Part shown: piece by piece, positions 8,489-16,018 of the stretch
How positions within the stretch are numbered: position 1 is the first letter of the stretch
Layout: every line of letters begins with the position of its first letter
Origin: Streptomyces sp. NBC_01775
Lineage (GTDB): Bacteria; Actinomycetota; Actinomycetes; Streptomycetales; Streptomycetaceae
Length of the DNA stretch: 64,000 nt
Direction: 5' to 3'
NCBI RefSeq assembly: GCF_035917675.1
Contig: NZ_CP109104.1
Location: forward strand, 1,922,001 to 1,986,000
Program-made: the position numbers and the translations under genes
The notes under the pieces: model-generated
The model's input: the letters and a program-made list of their open reading frames with translations, nothing else
What the model was told of the DNA's origin: nothing
Databases searched by the model: none

Positions 8489-8666
8489 GGAACCAGTCCT
8501 CCCTTCCGGCGGCGGCCGGTCCCCGGCCGCTCCTGGCGCGGCCACGTCCACGGTAGGGCGGATGGCCGGCCAGGCGCGGGGCAACGCACGAACGGGTGGT
8601 ACGCCGGAGCGGGGGCGGAGCAGGAGGAGAGCCGGGAGTGAGCCCCCGCCCGCCGGAGTCTCGGAG

Positions 8667-11543
8667 TCAGTCCTCGTGGCCCAGTTGGAGGTCGCGCTCG
8701 GTGCGGCCCCCGCCGGCGATGTGCAGCACGGTGGCGACGGGCGGGTATCCGGCGGCTACCACCGTGTACTCGCCGGATGCCAGGTCGACGAAGCGGAAGA
8801 CGCCGTCTGCGCCCGTGGTCGCGGTGTCCACGACGTTGCCCGCCGCGTCCAGGAGGGTCACCCTGGCGTCCTCGACGGGCCTGCCGCCGCTGGCCCGCAC
8901 GGTGCCGCGCAGCACGGCGCCGCCCGCCAGTTCGATGTCCTGCCGCGTCTCGCGCGACGCCTGCACGGAGACGGGGAGCGCGGCGGGGCGGTAGACGGGG
9001 GCGCTCGCCGCCAGGGTGTACTCCCCCGCGACGAGTTCGGTGATGACGTAGTTGCCCTCCCGTCCGCTGCGCGTGCTTGCCACGACCTCGCCGCGCACGT
9101 CGGTGAGGGTCACCACGGCTTCCTTGACCGGGATGCCGTCGGCGGTGAGCACGCTGCCCGCCAGCCGTCCCGCGCCGCCCAGCACCACGTCGAGGTCGAC
9201 CGGCCGCTCCCCGACGGTGACGCTGACGGCGCGCGGCTGGTGCCCGCCGGCGGCGGCGATCAGCACATAGGCGCCCTCGCCCGGGGTGCTCAGCGCGTAG
9301 CGGCCGTCATCACCCGTCGCACCGCGTCCGATCTGCCGCCCCGAGGTGTCGACCAGGGTGAGCGCGGCGCGGGGCACGGTGCTGCCGTCGTGGTGCCGGA
9401 CCGCGCCGCAGAGCGGGACTCCCGCCGCGTACGGCACCGGCTGGAGCTGTGGCGACGCGCCGTTGGCCTCGGCCCCCGGGACCGGCGGGTCGTCGGCCGA
9501 GCGGGCCTGGGGGACGGACATGTGCTGGGACACCAGTGGTTTCTCCTTGAGGAAGAGGGCCAGCCCGAGCCCGAGGACGAGCACCGGCACGAGGTAGAGA
9601 AAGATCCGCGGCATCGCGTCCGCGTACGCGTGGATGTAGGCGTCACGCAGCGGTGCGGGCAGCGCGCGCACCAGTTGCGGAGTCACGGAGTCGGGGTCGG
9701 GCAGCTCGCCGTTCCGGGTGTGCGGCAGTTCGCGGATGAGCGCGTCCGCGAGGCGTTCGGCCAGGAGCGTGCCGAACAGGGCGGCTCCGACGCTGCCGCC
9801 GATCTGCCGGAAGTAGTTGTTGGCGCTGGTGGCCGCGCCGAGGTCGGCGGCGCTCACGGAGTTCTGCACTGCCAGGATCAGCACCGGCAGCACGAAGCCG
9901 ATGCCCAGGCCGAGGATGGCGGACCAGACGCCGAAGACCTGGCGGGAGGTGTCCTCGTCCAGCTTGGAGAGCAGCCACATGCCCTCGGCCGAGAGGGCGC
10001 AGCCCAGGACGGGGAAGATCTTGTAGTGGCCGGTGCGGGAGATGAGCTGCCCGGCGAGGGTGGAGGAGACGACGACACCGCACATCAGCGGCAGCATCAG
10101 CAGCCCCGAGGTGGTGGCACTCGCGCCCTCGACCATCTGGAGGAAGCTGGGCAGATAGCTGGCCGCGCCGAACAGGGCGATGCCGATCGCGGCACCCACC
10201 AGGCCGGTGACGTTGAAGATGGAGTCGCGGAACAGCCGCAGCGGCAGGACGGGTTCGGCCGCGTAGCGCTCGGCGACGAGGAACAGCAGCCCGCTGAGCA
10301 CCACGCCCGCGGCCAGGCCGACGATGACGCGGTCGCCCCACTCGTAGGTCGTACCGCCCCAGCTGGTCAGCAGGACGAGGCAGGTGGAGAAGACCGCCAG
10401 GAGCAGCGCGCCGAGCACATCGAGCCGGGGACGCGCAGGGATGCGGGGCAGCTTCAGGGCGAGCGCCGTGACCACCAGGGCGAGGAGGCCGACGGGGACG
10501 TTGAACCAGAAGCACCAGCGCCAGGAGTGCGCGTCGGTGAACCAGCCGCCCAACAGGGGTCCGGCCACCGACGCGAGGCCGAAAGCCGCACCGATCAGGC
10601 CCATGTAGCGCCCGCGCTCGCGGGGCGGTACGACGTCGGCGATGATCGCCTGAACGCCGATCATGAGGCCGCCCGCGCCTGTTCCCTGGATGGCGCGGTA
10701 GACGATGAGCTCTTCCATGGAGCCCGCCCAGCCGGCGAGCGCGGACCCGGCGGTGAAGACCGCGATGGCGAAAAGGAAGAGCCCCTTGCGGCCGAAAAGG
10801 TCGCCGAGCTTGCCGTAGACGGGCAGTCCGATGGTGGCGGCGAGCAGGTAGGCGGTGACCGCCCACGACATCTGCCGCAGGCCGTCGAGTTCACCGACGA
10901 TCTTCGGAAGCGCCGTGGCGACAATGGTCTGTTCGAGCGCGGCGAGCAGCAGCGAGAGCATCAGGGCGCCGAAGACGAACCGAAGGCGGCGCGGGCTGAG
11001 GGCCGCGCCCTGCTGCGCCGGGTCCGTGGGCCGCGCCGACTCCGCGGGCCTTTCGGTGTGCTGCCATCCGGTGCGGTAGGCCTCTGGCCGGGCATCCGGC
11101 TGTGCGTCCGCCGCGGACGGCTGTACGGCGGTCCCCGCCGGGCCTCGGACGGGCAAGGACTGCACGGGTTCGACCGATCCCGACGGAACATGACCGGGCG
11201 TCAGCCGCTCGGAGGGACCGGGCGGGACCGGATCCTGCCCGGGAGTGTCCGGCCCGGTCGGCTCCGGACCGGAACGCCCGCTCCAGGAGTGCATCGGGTC
11301 CGGATACTCGACCCCGCCCGGCAGCACCTCGCTCGGCAACGCGTCCGGATGCTCCGCCCCTGCCGGCGGCTGATCCGCGGGGGCCTCGTGGCCGCCGGGG
11401 ATCTCGACGGTGACCTCGACCGCGGCCGGTGCCAACGTGGGGCCGTGGCCCCGCACTTCGGGCGGCGATTCGCCGCCGTACGCCCGCCGAGCGGGGTTCT
11501 CATCGTCCTTGCTGTCGAGGATCGCCCCGCCGGTCCCGCCCAT
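8667..11543 (-). CDS. DHA2-type MFS exporter with three C-terminal carboxypeptidase-regulatory-like repeats
   Basis: A 958-residue fusion. Residues 1 to about 180 are Pro/Gly-rich and probably disordered. About 183-670 is a 14-helix EmrB/QacA-type drug:H+ antiporter, with LDRT-like motif D1 seen as [11 protein letters not shown] and motif A as [13 protein letters not shown]. After the last helix, three beta-sandwich repeats of about 80 residues begin near 708, 791 and 876. Each follows the pattern GxVxxxxGxPVxxAxVTLxDxxGxVV...G.Y.V..L..GEYTL typical of CarboxypepD_reg domains. ATG at 11543 has AGGGGAG four bases upstream; an earlier in-frame ATG at 11606 lacks one. It is monocistronic; substrate unknown. 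Confidence 0.88.
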   Translation of the reverse strand: MGGTGGAILDSKDDENPARRAYGGESPPEVRGHGPTLAPAAVEVTVEIPGGHEAPADQPPAGAEHPDALPSEVLPGGVEYPDPMHSWSGRSGPEPTGPDTPGQDPVPPGPSERLTPGHVPSGSVEPVQSLPVRGPAGTAVQPSAADAQPDARPEAYRTGWQHTERPAESARPTDPAQQGAALSPRRLRFVFGALMLSLLLAALEQTIVATALPKIVGELDGLRQMSWAVTAYLLAATIGLPVYGKLGDLFGRKGLFLFAIAVFTAGSALAGWAGSMEELIVYRAIQGTGAGGLMIGVQAIIADVVPPRERGRYMGLIGAAFGLASVAGPLLGGWFTDAHSWRWCFWFNVPVGLLALVVTALALKLPRIPARPRLDVLGALLLAVFSTCLVLLTSWGGTTYEWGDRVIVGLAAGVVLSGLLFLVAERYAAEPVLPLRLFRDSIFNVTGLVGAAIGIALFGAASYLPSFLQMVEGASATTSGLLMLPLMCGVVVSSTLAGQLISRTGHYKIFPVLGCALSAEGMWLLSKLDEDTSRQVFGVWSAILGLGIGFVLPVLILAVQNSVSAADLGAATSANNYFRQIGGSVGAALFGTLLAERLADALIRELPHTRNGELPDPDSVTPQLVRALPAPLRDAYIHAYADAMPRIFLYLVPVLVLGLGLALFLKEKPLVSQHMSVPQARSADDPPVPGAEANGASPQLQPVPYAAGVPLCGAVRHHDGSTVPRAALTLVDTSGRQIGRGATGDDGRYALSTPGEGAYVLIAAAGGHQPRAVSVTVGERPVDLDVVLGGAGRLAGSVLTADGIPVKEAVVTLTDVRGEVVASTRSGREGNYVITELVAGEYTLAASAPVYRPAALPVSVQASRETRQDIELAGGAVLRGTVRASGGRPVEDARVTLLDAAGNVVDTATTGADGVFRFVDLASGEYTVVAAGYPPVATVLHIAGGGRTERDLQLGHED

Positions 11544-11773
11544 CGCACTCCCCTTGCCGCTTCCTCCGGGGGAGTATTTCTCGCATTGCACGACAAGAGC
11601 GTTCAAGCAAGGTCCAAGCGCGCGCCGTGGGACTCAGGACCTCAACTCTTTTGCCCGAGGCTCCTGTCGGGCGGCCGAGCAGGGGCTTTCGCCGCGGAGC
11701 GGGTACCACCGGCGCACCTCGGCCCCGCCGCGAAAACCACTCGTTCCGGTGAGCGGCACGGCGCCGCGCGCCG

Positions 11774-12238
11774 CTACTCCGCGGCCGTGCCGCCCTGCTC
11801 GACGTGCGCGGCCAGGCGGCTGAGCACGTCGTCGTAGATACGGGCGAGGCCCTTGGGGGCGAAGGTCTTCTCGAAGAAGCCGCCGATGCCGCCCGCGCCG
11901 TTCCATACGGTCGTCACGGTGACCCGGGCGGTCTTCTCACCGCTGCCGGGGGTCACCCGCCAGGTGGTGACCATCGAGGAATTCTGGTCCTTTTCGACCA
12001 GCTCTCCGTCGGAAGGCTCGGTGACCTCCAGCAGGCAGTCGCGGATGCGCTTGCTGGTCGCCTGGAGCTTCCAGTGCACGACGGTGCCCGCGCCGTCGCC
12101 CCCCTCCTTGACCTCGTACTCGCTGAAGTGCCCGGGGAGCAGCTTGGCCCGGGTCTCGCTGTAGTCGGCGAGTGCGTCGAACACCTCGTCGGGACCGGCG
12201 GCGATCTCCCGCTGCGTGGTCGCCTCGACCTGCGCCAT
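11774..12238 (-). CDS. SRPBCC-family (START-like) protein
   Basis: A 154-residue protein with the SRPBCC helix-grip pattern. An opening strand VEATTQREIAAGPDEVFDALADY is followed by a long set of alternating strands (GTVVHWKLQAT, ARVTVTTVWNG) and a long amphipathic C-terminal helix (LARIYDDVLSRLAAHVEQ). Members bind hydrophobic ligands or act as polyketide cyclases/aromatases; stand-alone copies like this one have no assigned role. ATG at 12238 is divergent from the radical SAM gene, with about 190 bases between the two. Confidence 0.85.
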   Translation of the reverse strand: MAQVEATTQREIAAGPDEVFDALADYSETRAKLLPGHFSEYEVKEGGDGAGTVVHWKLQATSKRIRDCLLEVTEPSDGELVEKDQNSSMVTTWRVTPGSGEKTARVTVTTVWNGAGGIGGFFEKTFAPKGLARIYDDVLSRLAAHVEQGGTAAE

Positions 12239-12349
12239 AACTCCTCCTGTGCTGGGCGCCCCACGGGCCTCCGCAGGGCGCTACGGACATGGCGCCCAGC
12301 CAATCACCCTCGCGTCGGCCGCCAAAATCCGGCTTGACAGAGAGGTGGG

Positions 12350-12361
12350 GAACAGGTGTTC
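12350..12361 (+). promoter_or_regulatory. Candidate LexA (SOS) box
   Basis: GAACAGGTGTTC matches the actinobacterial SOS-box core GAAC-N4-GTTC exactly and is a near-perfect palindrome. A TTGACA hexamer lies just upstream (12334-12339) and TATTCT just downstream (12362-12367). Their 22-base spacing is too long for a standard promoter, so the true -10/-35 pair is uncertain. The site is 65 bases upstream of the radical SAM gene. Confidence 0.65.
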
Positions 12362-12426
12362 TATTCTGGACGAGCAAGCGACAGTGCCGCCAGAGGGACG
12401 CGACACCACCACTGAGGAGGCCGCAC

Positions 12427-13491
12427 ATGCGCTGGGACGAGCTGAGCGACAAGGGACCGACCGCGGCGCCGGCGCTCTTCGGGACCTCCGCCGTCACCAC
12501 TCGGACGTTCGACACCCCCGAGTTCCGCGGGATCACCTTCCACGAGGTCAGGGCCCGCTCCCTGGTGAACAAGGTGCCCGGAGCGTCCCGGATGCCGTTC
12601 GAATGGACGGTGAACCCCTACCGCGGCTGCTCGCACGCGTGCGTCTACTGCTTCGCCCGGCGCAGCCACAGCTATCTCGACCTGGACACCGGCGAGGGCT
12701 TCGACTCCCAGATCGTCGTCAAGGTCAACGCGCCCGAGGTGCTACGCAAGGAGCTGAGCGGCCCGCGCTGGTGCGGCCAGCACATCGCCATGGGCACCAA
12801 TGTCGATTGTTATCAGCGGGCGGAAGGACGCTACCGGTTGATGCCGGGCATCCTGACGGCCCTGCGCGACTGCGCCAACCCGTTCTCGATCCTCACCAAG
12901 GGCACGCTCATCCTGCGCGACCTCGACCTCCTGCGCTCGGCAGCCGCCGTCACCGACATCGGGGTCTCCGTCTCGGTCGGCTTCACCGACGAGGAACTGT
13001 GGCGCACGGTCGAGCCCGGCGCGCCCGCACCCCAGCGGCGGCTGGACGTCGTCCGTACGCTCACCGAGCACGGCATCCCGTGCGGGGTGCTGATGGCACC
13101 CGTGATCCCCTTCCTGAGCGACTCACCCGCACAGCTGCGCGAGACCGTCCGCGCCATCGCGGCGGCGGGCGCCACCTCCGTCACCCCGCTCGCCCTGCAT
13201 CTGCGGCCCGGCGCGCGCGAGTGGTTCTCCCGCTGGCTGGCCGAGCACCACCCGCACCTGGTGCGGCACTACGAGGCGCTCTACGCCAACGGCCCGTACG
13301 CGCCCAAGTGGTATCAGCGGCGCATCACGCGCCAGGTGCACGAACTGGCGGCGGAATACGGCGTGGGCCCCTCCTCCCCCGGCGCGGCGCGACGCATCGA
13401 GCCACCGGCGCAGACCGCGCGTCCCGCGCTGGAGGAACGGGCAGCGCAGGAGGCCGAGGACGCGCGCTGCACCCAGCTCACCCTGCTGTGA
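12427..13491 (+). CDS. Rv2578c/SplB-like radical SAM protein
   Basis: A 354-residue radical SAM enzyme. The cluster-binding motif CSHACVYC (Cys68, Cys72, Cys75) is the CxxxCxxC signature, preceded by NPYRGC as in spore-photoproduct-lyase-like proteins. The remainder fits a partial TIM barrel followed by a variable C-terminus ending in a CTQLTLL tail. Actinobacterial Rv2578c homologues are uncharacterised; similarity to SplB suggests, but does not prove, a role with damaged nucleic acid. ATG at 12427 has GAGGAGG eight bases upstream. The upstream candidate LexA box supports DNA-damage control. Confidence 0.88.
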   Translation: MRWDELSDKGPTAAPALFGTSAVTTRTFDTPEFRGITFHEVRARSLVNKVPGASRMPFEWTVNPYRGCSHACVYCFARRSHSYLDLDTGEGFDSQIVVKVNAPEVLRKELSGPRWCGQHIAMGTNVDCYQRAEGRYRLMPGILTALRDCANPFSILTKGTLILRDLDLLRSAAAVTDIGVSVSVGFTDEELWRTVEPGAPAPQRRLDVVRTLTEHGIPCGVLMAPVIPFLSDSPAQLRETVRAIAAAGATSVTPLALHLRPGAREWFSRWLAEHHPHLVRHYEALYANGPYAPKWYQRRITRQVHELAAEYGVGPSSPGAARRIEPPAQTARPALEERAAQEAEDARCTQLTLL

Positions 13492-13515
13492 GCCACCGGC
13501 TCGGGACCGCGCTGT

Positions 13516-13527
13516 CAGACCGGTCTG
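13516..13527. promoter_or_regulatory. 12-bp palindrome upstream of ridA
   Basis: CAGACCGGTCTG is a perfect palindrome in the 49-base gap between the radical SAM gene and ridA, 13 bases before the ridA ATG. It could be an operator or part of a terminator; the sequence alone does not decide. Confidence 0.4.
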
Positions 13528-13540
13528 GGATCATTTCGGC

Positions 13541-13942
13541 ATGTCATCGCTCACTCATATCGCCACCCCCGACGGCCTCGCTCCCGGCAACGGCTTCAGC
13601 CATGTCGTGTGGGGAGAGGGCAGGTTCGTCGCGATCTCGGGCCAGGTGGCCGTCGACGCGGAAGGCCAGGTCGTCGGCGAAAGCGACCCGGCCGCACAGG
13701 CGCGCCAGGTGTTCGCCAACCTCCAGCGCTGCCTGGAGGAGGCGGGAGCCGCCTTCACCGATGTCGTGAAGTTCACCTTCTTCGTGACCGACCTGTCCGT
13801 GATGCCCGCCCTGCGGGAGGTCCGGGACACCTACCTCGACCCCGAACGGCTCCCCGCGTGCAGCGCCGTCCAGGTCGCCGGGCTGGTGCGGCCCGAACTG
13901 CTCATAGAGATCGAGGCGTTCGCCGTGATCCCCGCACCGTGA
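13541..13942 (+). CDS. ridA: RidA/YjgF-family protein
   Basis: A 133-residue RidA-family protein. Family members form trimers and hydrolyse reactive enamine/imine intermediates made by PLP enzymes. The subfamily hallmarks are visible: an N-terminal GFSHVVWGEGRFVAISGQ strand pair, the FANLQRCLEEAGAAFTDVVKFT helix-strand unit, and VAGLVRPELLIEIEAFAVI at the end, where an Arg (about 123) fits the conserved carboxylate-binding arginine. ATG at 13541 has no evident ribosome site, so initiation may be leaderless or depend on upstream translation. The final codons lie within the first copy of a 28-bp tandem repeat. Confidence 0.88.
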   Translation: MSSLTHIATPDGLAPGNGFSHVVWGEGRFVAISGQVAVDAEGQVVGESDPAAQARQVFANLQRCLEEAGAAFTDVVKFTFFVTDLSVMPALREVRDTYLDPERLPACSAVQVAGLVRPELLIEIEAFAVIPAP

Positions 13943-14008
13943 TCCGGGTGCCGTGATCCCCGCACCGTGATCCGGGTGCTGTGATCCCCGCACCCTGATC
14001 CGCGTGTC
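13925..14008. repeat. Three 28-bp tandem repeats starting inside ridA
   Basis: Copies run 13925-13952, 13953-13980 and 13981-14008, the first two differing by one base and the third by four. Each unit is itself two related halves beginning GTGATCC. Copy 1 encodes the last residues and stop codon of RidA; copies 2 and 3 are non-coding. Confidence 0.92.
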
Positions 14009-14045
14009 GCGATCCGTACGCCGTGACCCGGTCGCGGTGGCGGCC

Positions 14046-14570
14046 TCAGTCCTCGCGCGGGGGCGCGTCGTCGTTGCCGCGCCGGATGGTGCGCAGGGGG
14101 CGGCCCGGCTTCCACGTCCGGAAGACGATGTCCGGCGCCTCGATGAAGACCACGACCACCTCCGTCAGCTCGACGCGGAAGAGGTGGAAGACCTCGGGCG
14201 CATGGCCTTCGGGCGCACCGGCGGCCCAGCGCGCCGTCTCCTCCTCGTCCCGCACCTCCACGGCCCGTCCGGTCACCCGCGCGTCGCCCCCGTCCATCTC
14301 CGTACCGGAGCCCGGGTTGGCGTACAGGGAAAAGCGGGGGTCGCGTCGCAGGTCCAGCGCCTTGAGCGAGCTGGGCATCATTCCCAGCCACAGCTCTCCC
14401 TCTCTGAAGTCGGCCTCCAGGCCCGTCAGCCGGGGCGAGCCGTCCTTGCGCAAGGTGGCCAGCACATGGTGGGTGTAGCGCTCGAACCGCCGCCGCACCC
14501 GGTCGGCGAAATCCGGCTCCGCCTTCACGAAGCCCGCCCAGCTCACATCCGTCAATTCGCTCCTCGTCAT
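14046..14570 (-). CDS. Pyridoxamine 5'-phosphate oxidase-fold (FMN/F420-binding) protein
   Basis: A 174-residue split-barrel protein. The early segment HHVLATLRKDGSPRLTGLEA is the classical flavin-binding strand pair of this superfamily. LWLGMMPSSLKALDLRRDP and DARVTGRAVEVRDEEE complete the barrel. The C-terminal IVFRTWKPGRPLRTIRR is usual in the Streptomyces group. Members act on pyridoxamine, or reduce quinone-like substrates with F420, or sequester haem; no choice can be made here. It is convergent with ridA across the 28-bp repeats. ATG at 14570 is chosen. Confidence 0.83.
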   Translation of the reverse strand: MTRSELTDVSWAGFVKAEPDFADRVRRRFERYTHHVLATLRKDGSPRLTGLEADFREGELWLGMMPSSLKALDLRRDPRFSLYANPGSGTEMDGGDARVTGRAVEVRDEEETARWAAGAPEGHAPEVFHLFRVELTEVVVVFIEAPDIVFRTWKPGRPLRTIRRGNDDAPPRED

Positions 14571-14682
14571 AGGGGGCAGCCTCGCGCACCAACCAGACAC
14601 CCTCTGTCGGGTATGACGCCGGTCTGCCGGCTTGTTACGCCGGCTGCCGCGCCGTCGCCGCTCAGGGTGTGCCGCGGTGAGG

Positions 14683-14735
14683 GCGTTGGATCCGGTGCGG
14701 AGCGTTAATCCGGTGCGGGCGTTGATCCGGTGCCG
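14683..14735. repeat. Three 17-18 bp imperfect tandem repeats
   Basis: The sequence GCGTTGATCCGGTGCGG occurs in three near-copies at 14683-14700, 14702-14718 and 14719-14735. They lie in the gap before the collapsed GNAT gene. The core GATCCGGTG resembles part of the 28-bp repeat near ridA, so the two arrays may share an origin. Confidence 0.8.
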
Positions 14736-14766
14736 CTCCCACCTGTCCCGCTGCCACCATCGCCGC

Positions 14767-15099
14767 ATGAGGGTGCGGGCGATGGCTGAGGGCGATACGG
14801 AGGCCGTCTTCGAGGCACGGGTGCGCGGCTGGCAGCACGCCTACGCGGAGCTGATCCCGCAGGCTCATCCCGACGCGATGCACCCGGCCGAGAACACGGC
14901 CAGGCGGCGCCGCGCGCGGCGCGGCCGGCCCCGGATGCTGCTGTGGGTGCCGGAGGGCAACGCGCGCACCCGCCGCTTCTACGAGAAGGCGGGCTTCGCG
15001 CACGACGGGCTCGCCGACTCCCTCGAGGTGGGCGGCGCCACCGTTCCCGAGGTGCGCTACGTACGCTCGCTCGCCGACCTGGAGCCGGCCGAGGTCTGA
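14767..15099 (+). pseudogene. GNAT acetyltransferase gene with internal deletion
   Basis: An open frame of 110 codons that joins the beginning and the end of a GNAT acetyltransferase. The N-terminal RAMAEGDTEAVFEARVRGWQ and C-terminal LWVPEGNARTRRFYEKAGFA segments are typical. The 60-80 residues expected between them, including the acetyl-CoA-binding V..xxRGxGxG/A loop, are missing. They are replaced by an Arg-rich junction ([13 protein letters not shown]). The frame is intact, but catalysis is very unlikely. The 3' end overlaps the convergent HEAT-repeat gene by 43 bases. Confidence 0.75.
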
Positions 15100-15680
15100 G
15101 CGGGGATGCGGGCCAGCGCCGCCTTCGCCGAGGGGGAGAGTCTGTGGTGCTCAGCCGCCGCGTCCAGCACGGGCACCGCGCGCTTGTCGCCGAGCGCGCC
15201 GAGGCCCAGGACGCACGCCTCGGCGATCGGGTAGTAGTGCAGCGGCCCGATGAGCAGCCGCTGGAGGACGTTGATCAGCGTCGGCACCGATTCGGGGGCC
15301 CGCAGCGCGGTGAGCAGCCGCACGGGATACAGGGCGTAGGCGGTGCGCAGTTCGTTGGTGGCCAGGGCCGCCGCCGCCTTGGCCGTACGTGGGTCGCGCA
15401 GCTTCTCCAACGCCTGTGCCGCGCTGGCGCAGCGGGTGGGATCGCGGTAGTTCAGCATGAACACCAGCGTCTCGAAGGCCCGGCTGTCCCCCGCGCTGCC
15501 CAGCGCGAAGGCCGCGATCTCGCGGGCCCACAGCGGCCGTTCGGTCTCCACGAGCACGGAAGCGAGCTGGTCGCGCGCCTCCGGCCCGCGCTGCCTGGCC
15601 AGCGTGACCAGGCGCGCGTACTCGACGGGCTCGGCCTCTGGCCGCACTCGGTCGATCAGCGCTCGGAATGCGTCGCCCAC
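15057..15680 (-). CDS. HEAT-repeat protein
   Basis: A 207-residue all-helical protein. At least four helical pairs of the HEAT/PBS-lyase type can be read, for example AREIAAFALGSAGDSRAFET, SAAQALEKLRDPRTAKAAAA and EACVLGLGALGDKRAVPVLD. Such repeats form protein-binding solenoids; no catalytic residue is evident. GTG at 15680 has GGGGGAGG four bases upstream. It faces the 3-hydroxyacyl-CoA dehydrogenase gene across a 338-base gap. Sequence gives no specific function. Confidence 0.8.
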   Translation of the reverse strand: MGDAFRALIDRVRPEAEPVEYARLVTLARQRGPEARDQLASVLVETERPLWAREIAAFALGSAGDSRAFETLVFMLNYRDPTRCASAAQALEKLRDPRTAKAAAALATNELRTAYALYPVRLLTALRAPESVPTLINVLQRLLIGPLHYYPIAEACVLGLGALGDKRAVPVLDAAAEHHRLSPSAKAALARIPAQTSAGSRSASERT

Positions 15681-16018
15681 TCCGCCTCCCCCTCACGTGC
15701 TGTGTGCCACAGCGTTGGAAGTGCTCCTACCCCTGGCTTTCTAGTTACCCACGAGTTACGGTGCTCATCAGAGCGGCACCCCCGCTCAGGCGGCCTGGTG
15801 ACGCAGCCGCCGAGAGTGACGTCGGTTCGGCGCGGAGCACCGCGCATACGGCACGTCTCACGGTCGGGCCCCGGGACAGGGCCGGCCGAAGGGGCCTGTC
15901 CCGTAACTCCCCTGCCTTCAGCGTGCGTACGCCCGTGCGCCCGGTAGTGCACAGAACCCTCACCCTCATCAGCCGCGCCCCTGTCCGGGGCCTGTGTCAC
16001 ACCCTCTGGAGTCCCGTG
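15681..16018. other. Divergent intergenic region before the ethylmalonyl-CoA cluster
   Basis: No gene is supported. Two features stand out. AGTTAC occurs twice at an 11-bp interval (15743 and 15754), a spacing that would place two half-sites on the same DNA face. A hairpin with 8-bp arms lies at 15873-15880 and 15895-15902. Promoters for the HEAT gene and the dehydrogenase should be here; none is clear-cut. Confidence 0.5.

Noticed and set aside
8205..11837. A long open frame of about 1200 codons on the plus strand
   Set aside because: It is antisense to the MFS exporter, which has clear motifs and a good ribosome site; the antisense product is low-complexity and arises from GC-rich codon bias.
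13925..14008. A CRISPR array
   Set aside because: Direct tandem copies with no spacers and no cas genes.
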